Assembly: GCA_016710985.1 (NCBI GenBank)
Contig: JADJTX010000025.1
Coordinates: 47,936 to 111,935, forward strand
DNA length: 64,000 nt
Reading direction: 5' to 3'
Origin: Ignavibacteria bacterium
GTDB lineage: Bacteria > Bacteroidota > Ignavibacteria > Tepidaquicellales > Tepidaquicellaceae
In this document: positions 61,430 to 64,000 of the stretch, in pieces
Numbering within the stretch: position 1 is the stretch's first letter
Layout: each line of letters begins with the position of its first letter
Made by a program: the position numbers and the translations under genes
The notes under the pieces: generated by a model
What the model was told of the DNA's origin: nothing
The model's database searches: none
What the model saw: the letters and a program-made list of their open reading frames with translations, nothing else

Positions 61430-64000
61430 GCTGATTGAAGTCGGCTTCGGACCGAGATCAATGAAAACTCACAGCCGTAATTTACACATGCCTTGATCCC
61501 GTCAGAAAATCTTACAGCGGATAAAATATGCTCGCACCAGTAATCCGGATTTGAAATTCTGTCTGTAACGATCTCACCGGTGATGTTTGAAACCACAGGA
61601 ATTGCCGGCGCAGAATATTTAACTGTATTGCAGACTTTCCTGAACTCTGCAATCATTGTATTCATCAATGGTGAATGAGATGCGATCGATACATTTATTT
61701 TTTTATATTCAATTCGTTTCTTATCAAACTCCGGAATGATCTTTGCCAGTGAAATTTTATCTCCTGAGATCACTGTCTTCATAGGTCCGTTAATGGAAGC
61801 TACGGAAACTGAATCCTCAAATCCTTTTATCGCTTTCTTTGTCGACTCCTCATCAGTAAAAATTGTGTACATCTCGCCGTCACCGGTCAATGTCTGCATT
61901 AACCTTCCTCTTTCCGTAACAAGCTTTAATCCGTCTTCAAGACTGAACACGCCTGCAACGCATGCAGCTACATATTCACCCGCACTGTGTCCCATCATTA
62001 CATCAGGATTGATTCCCCAGGACATCCATAGCTTTGCAAGAGCATATTCTATGGCAAATAAAACAGGCTGAGTGTAAGTCGTTTCATTTATCGGATTTAA
62101 ATTTTCATCCTTTTCATAAAACAGCACTTCGAGTAACGGTTTGTCAAGATGACTTCTTAATATCTCATCACATTTGTTTATGATGCTTCTGAAGTAAGGT
62201 TGACTGTCATAAAGCTCCTTTCCCATTCCGATGAACTGCGCTCCCTGTCCGGGAAACAAAAATGCGACTTTTGTATGATGATTAATTTTTACAACTCCGG
62301 TGACAATACCCGCGGATTGCTTTCCTGTTTTAAAATTTAAAATCTGCTTATTTAAATTTTCTGCAGTAGAACAAACAATTGCAAGCCGGTGATTGTGTGA
62401 AGCTCTTCCTGTGTTTGATGTGTAACAAATGTCTTCCGGTTTTGCTTCAGGATTTTCACTTAGAAATTCAATGTAACTGTCTGCTAGCTCTTTCAAAGTT
62501 GTTTCATTCTTCGCACTCAGCGTCAGCAGGTTAAATGGTTTGGAACGGGAATTTGTAATTGGTTTTAATTCCGGAGCTTCACCCAGAATTACGTGTGCAT
62601 TCGTTCCTCCGAATCCGAAAGAGCTTATGCCCGCTAATCTGTTTCTGCCATTCCAATTAATATTTTTATCAGCAACTTTTACAGGCTTGTTCCCGATCTT
62701 TATTTCCGGATTTAATTTTTTATAATTTAAATGCCGGGGGATTTCTTTGTTATACAATGCAAGACTCGTCTTAATCACACCGGCTATTCCGGCTGCTGCT
62801 TCAAGATGACCTATGTTCGTTTTGACAGAACCAATGTATAATATATTTTCTTCTGACCTGTCTGTTGTCAGAACAGTTGATAGTTCGTTTACTTCAATTG
62901 GATCCCCGAGCGGTGTGCCTGTCCCGTGAGTTTCAAGATAATTTATTTCATTTGCTTTAACATTTGAATTTAACAAAGCTGACTTGATGACCTCTTCCTG
63001 CGAAGGTCCGTTCGGAGCTGTAAGACCATTGCTCTTTCCGTCCTGATTTAAGGCGGAGCCTTTTATAACTGAATATATTCTGTCTCCGTCTTTGAGTGCA
63101 TCCGGTAATTTTTTTAAAACAATTATTCCGCATCCTTCACTTCTCACATAACCGTCAGCATCAGCATCGAAAGTTTTGCATCTGCCGTCAGTCGCTAACA
63201 TATCTGCTTCAGTAAAAACAACATTCCAGTCGGGAGCTAAGAGTAAATTCACTCCGCCGGCTAAAGCCAGACCTGACTGTCCGCTGTTAAGACTCTGACA
63301 GGCAGTATGGAGAGCAACTAATGAAGATGAACACGCAGTATCAATTGCAATGCTCGGTCCTCTGAAATCATATGCATAAGAAATTCTGTTGGCTGCAATG
63401 CTTAATGAAGTTCCTGTGCCGGTATAAACATCAAACAGATCTTTTCTTCCGGCTGTAAATCTTGCGTAATCATAAGTACAGATCCCAATGAAAACTCCGA
63501 CATTTTTCCCGGCTAAAGTTTCGGGATTTATACCTGCATCTTCGAGCGCTTCCCATGTAACTTCGAGAGTGAATCTTTGCTGCGGATCTATCTGTACAGC
63601 TTCACGCGGTGATATTCCGAAAAATGCAGGATCGAATTTATCCACATCATTTACAAATCCCCCGTAAGTAATTGTTGAGCTGTTTAAAGAATTTTTATTC
63701 CATCTGTCTTCAGGGATTTGCCGGATTGAATCTTCGCCTTGAATTAAATTATTCCAAAACTCCGAAGCATTATTTGCTCCCGGAAATCTCAAACCAATAC
63801 CAATAATTGCTACATCTTCATTTTCTACTTCACCTGAACCTGACTTCAATTTATCTTTTGTTTTATTTTCATTGCTATCAGACTTTTCAATACCATCATA
63901 GTTCAAATACCGTGCAAGCAATTCAATTGTAGGATAATCATAAACCAAAGTAGATGGCAGGTCTTTATTAAGCAGGGTTTCGAGATCGCCTGAAAGCTCA
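61267..64000 (-). CDS. PKS fragment: (ACP end)-ketosynthase-acyltransferase; N-terminus off window
   Basis: The frame is open to the window edge, beginning in the tail of an upstream ACP (LPSTLVYDYPTIELLARYL), so this is at least the second module of a larger PKS. The KS (about 45-470 from 63948) has IDTACSSSLVALH, THGTGTPLGDPIEV and KTNIGHLEAAAG, giving the Cys-His-His triad intact, and SSFGFGGTNAHVIL. The AT has FLFPGQGAQFIGMG, GHSAGEYVAACVAG, ERGRLMQ and SIASHSPLM. The ASH motif looks methylmalonyl-like, but the downstream methyltransferase argues for malonyl; specificity is unresolved. It leaves frame at CEF near 61466 (plus AAAA 61464-61467), where adding one T restores CEFFIDLGPKPTSISMGQE. 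Confidence 0.93.
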   Translation of the reverse strand, partial: ELSGDLETLLNKDLPSTLVYDYPTIELLARYLNYDGIEKSDSNENKTKDKLKSGSGEVENEDVAIIGIGLRFPGANNASEFWNNLIQGEDSIRQIPEDRWNKNSLNSSTITYGGFVNDVDKFDPAFFGISPREAVQIDPQQRFTLEVTWEALEDAGINPETLAGKNVGVFIGICTYDYARFTAGRKDLFDVYTGTGTSLSIAANRISYAYDFRGPSIAIDTACSSSLVALHTACQSLNSGQSGLALAGGVNLLLAPDWNVVFTEADMLATDGRCKTFDADADGYVRSEGCGIIVLKKLPDALKDGDRIYSVIKGSALNQDGKSNGLTAPNGPSQEEVIKSALLNSNVKANEINYLETHGTGTPLGDPIEVNELSTVLTTDRSEENILYIGSVKTNIGHLEAAAGIAGVIKTSLALYNKEIPRHLNYKKLNPEIKIGNKPVKVADKNINWNGRNRLAGISSFGFGGTNAHVILGEAPELKPITNSRSKPFNLLTLSAKNETTLKELADSYIEFLSENPEAKPEDICYTSNTGRASHNHRLAIVCSTAENLNKQILNFKTGKQSAGIVTGVVKINHHTKVAFLFPGQGAQFIGMGKELYDSQPYFRSIINKCDEILRSHLDKPLLEVLFYEKDENLNPINETTYTQPVLFAIEYALAKLWMSWGINPDVMMGHSAGEYVAACVAGVFSLEDGLKLVTERGRLMQTLTGDGEMYTIFTDEESTKKAIKGFEDSVSVASINGPMKTVISGDKISLAKIIPEFDKKRIEYKKINVSIASHSPLMNTMIAEFRKVCNTVKYSAPAIPVVSNITGEIVTDRISNPDYWCEHILSAVRFSDGIKACVNYGCEFSLISVRSRLQSAWDRKQFQNRKFTGCQALNIILQSGKQCFRASGFYMSMASILTGMNLTKIFLIK

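Noticed and set aside
1..64000. CRISPR array among the many tandem repeats
   Set aside because: All arrays have contiguous 7, 8, 9 or 21-bp units without unique spacers, and no cas gene is present.
1..64000. tRNA or rRNA genes
   Set aside because: No TTCGANTC-type arm with a matching acceptor stem and no rRNA signature was seen in the gaps by eye.

Overview
The window looks like a low-GC, Ignavibacteria-like member of the Bacteroidota/Chlorobi group. The evidence is a secreted protein with a 'NYPNPFNPSTTI'-type T9SS sorting tail, several secreted proteins sharing a 'HRNSIETWSA' domain plus a dockerin-like tail, OprO/P-like porin and DUF4394 genes, and several TAnnTTTG (Bacteroidota-type) promoter boxes. 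This assignment comes from family recognition only. No rRNA, tRNA, CRISPR array, transposase or integrase was recognised.

Layout. 1-5.0 kb: 5' two thirds of polA (minus), a universal stress protein (minus) and a porin-like barrel (plus). 4.8-14.9 kb: a YbhGFSR-like efflux operon (adaptor lipoprotein, ABC ATPase, TolC, second ATPase, two ABC-2 permeases). A three-gene cassette (698-aa unknown protein, DUF1360 protein, 73-aa protein) with its own candidate promoter separates the two permeases. 15-23.5 kb: a GIY-YIG nuclease lying between opposed copies of a repeat, a K+ channel, a GAF-SpoIIE phosphatase, a membrane alpha/beta hydrolase, a PhoD-like phosphatase and a GH19-type lysozyme, separated by long repeat-filled gaps. 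23.7-46.7 kb: a surface-protein island with four paralogous LamG/LamG/P-domain/dockerin-like proteins, two propeller-type secreted proteins, a DUF4394 lipoprotein, thioredoxin, and three all-helical cytoplasmic proteins (two related, one uncertain) alternating with the LamG genes. 46.8-64 kb (minus): a hybrid PKS-NRPS assembly line, running off the right edge, followed by its Sfp-type phosphopantetheinyl transferase.

How the cluster works. The order of transcription is PKS (ACP of an upstream module, KS-AT-DH-cMT-KR-ACP), NRPS-1 (C-A-PCP-E), NRPS-2 (C-A-PCP-TE), PPTase. Binding-pocket residues read by eye give a Thr-like code for A1 and a Pro-like code for A2. The predicted tail of the product is therefore an alpha-methylated, probably unsaturated acyl unit joined to D-Thr (or D-allo-Thr) and Pro, released by a thioesterase with Cys in place of the usual Ser.

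Two window-wide features matter for any reader. First, at least eleven single-base frameshifts, nearly all at homopolymers, break otherwise recognisable genes: ABC ATPase 1, permease 2, one LamG protein, and most of the PKS/NRPS. Uncorrected sequencing error is the leading explanation. Second, many intergenic spaces carry tandem arrays of 7-bp units of many different sequences. They lie directly 3' of genes, and in several cases the gene's stop codon is part of the array.
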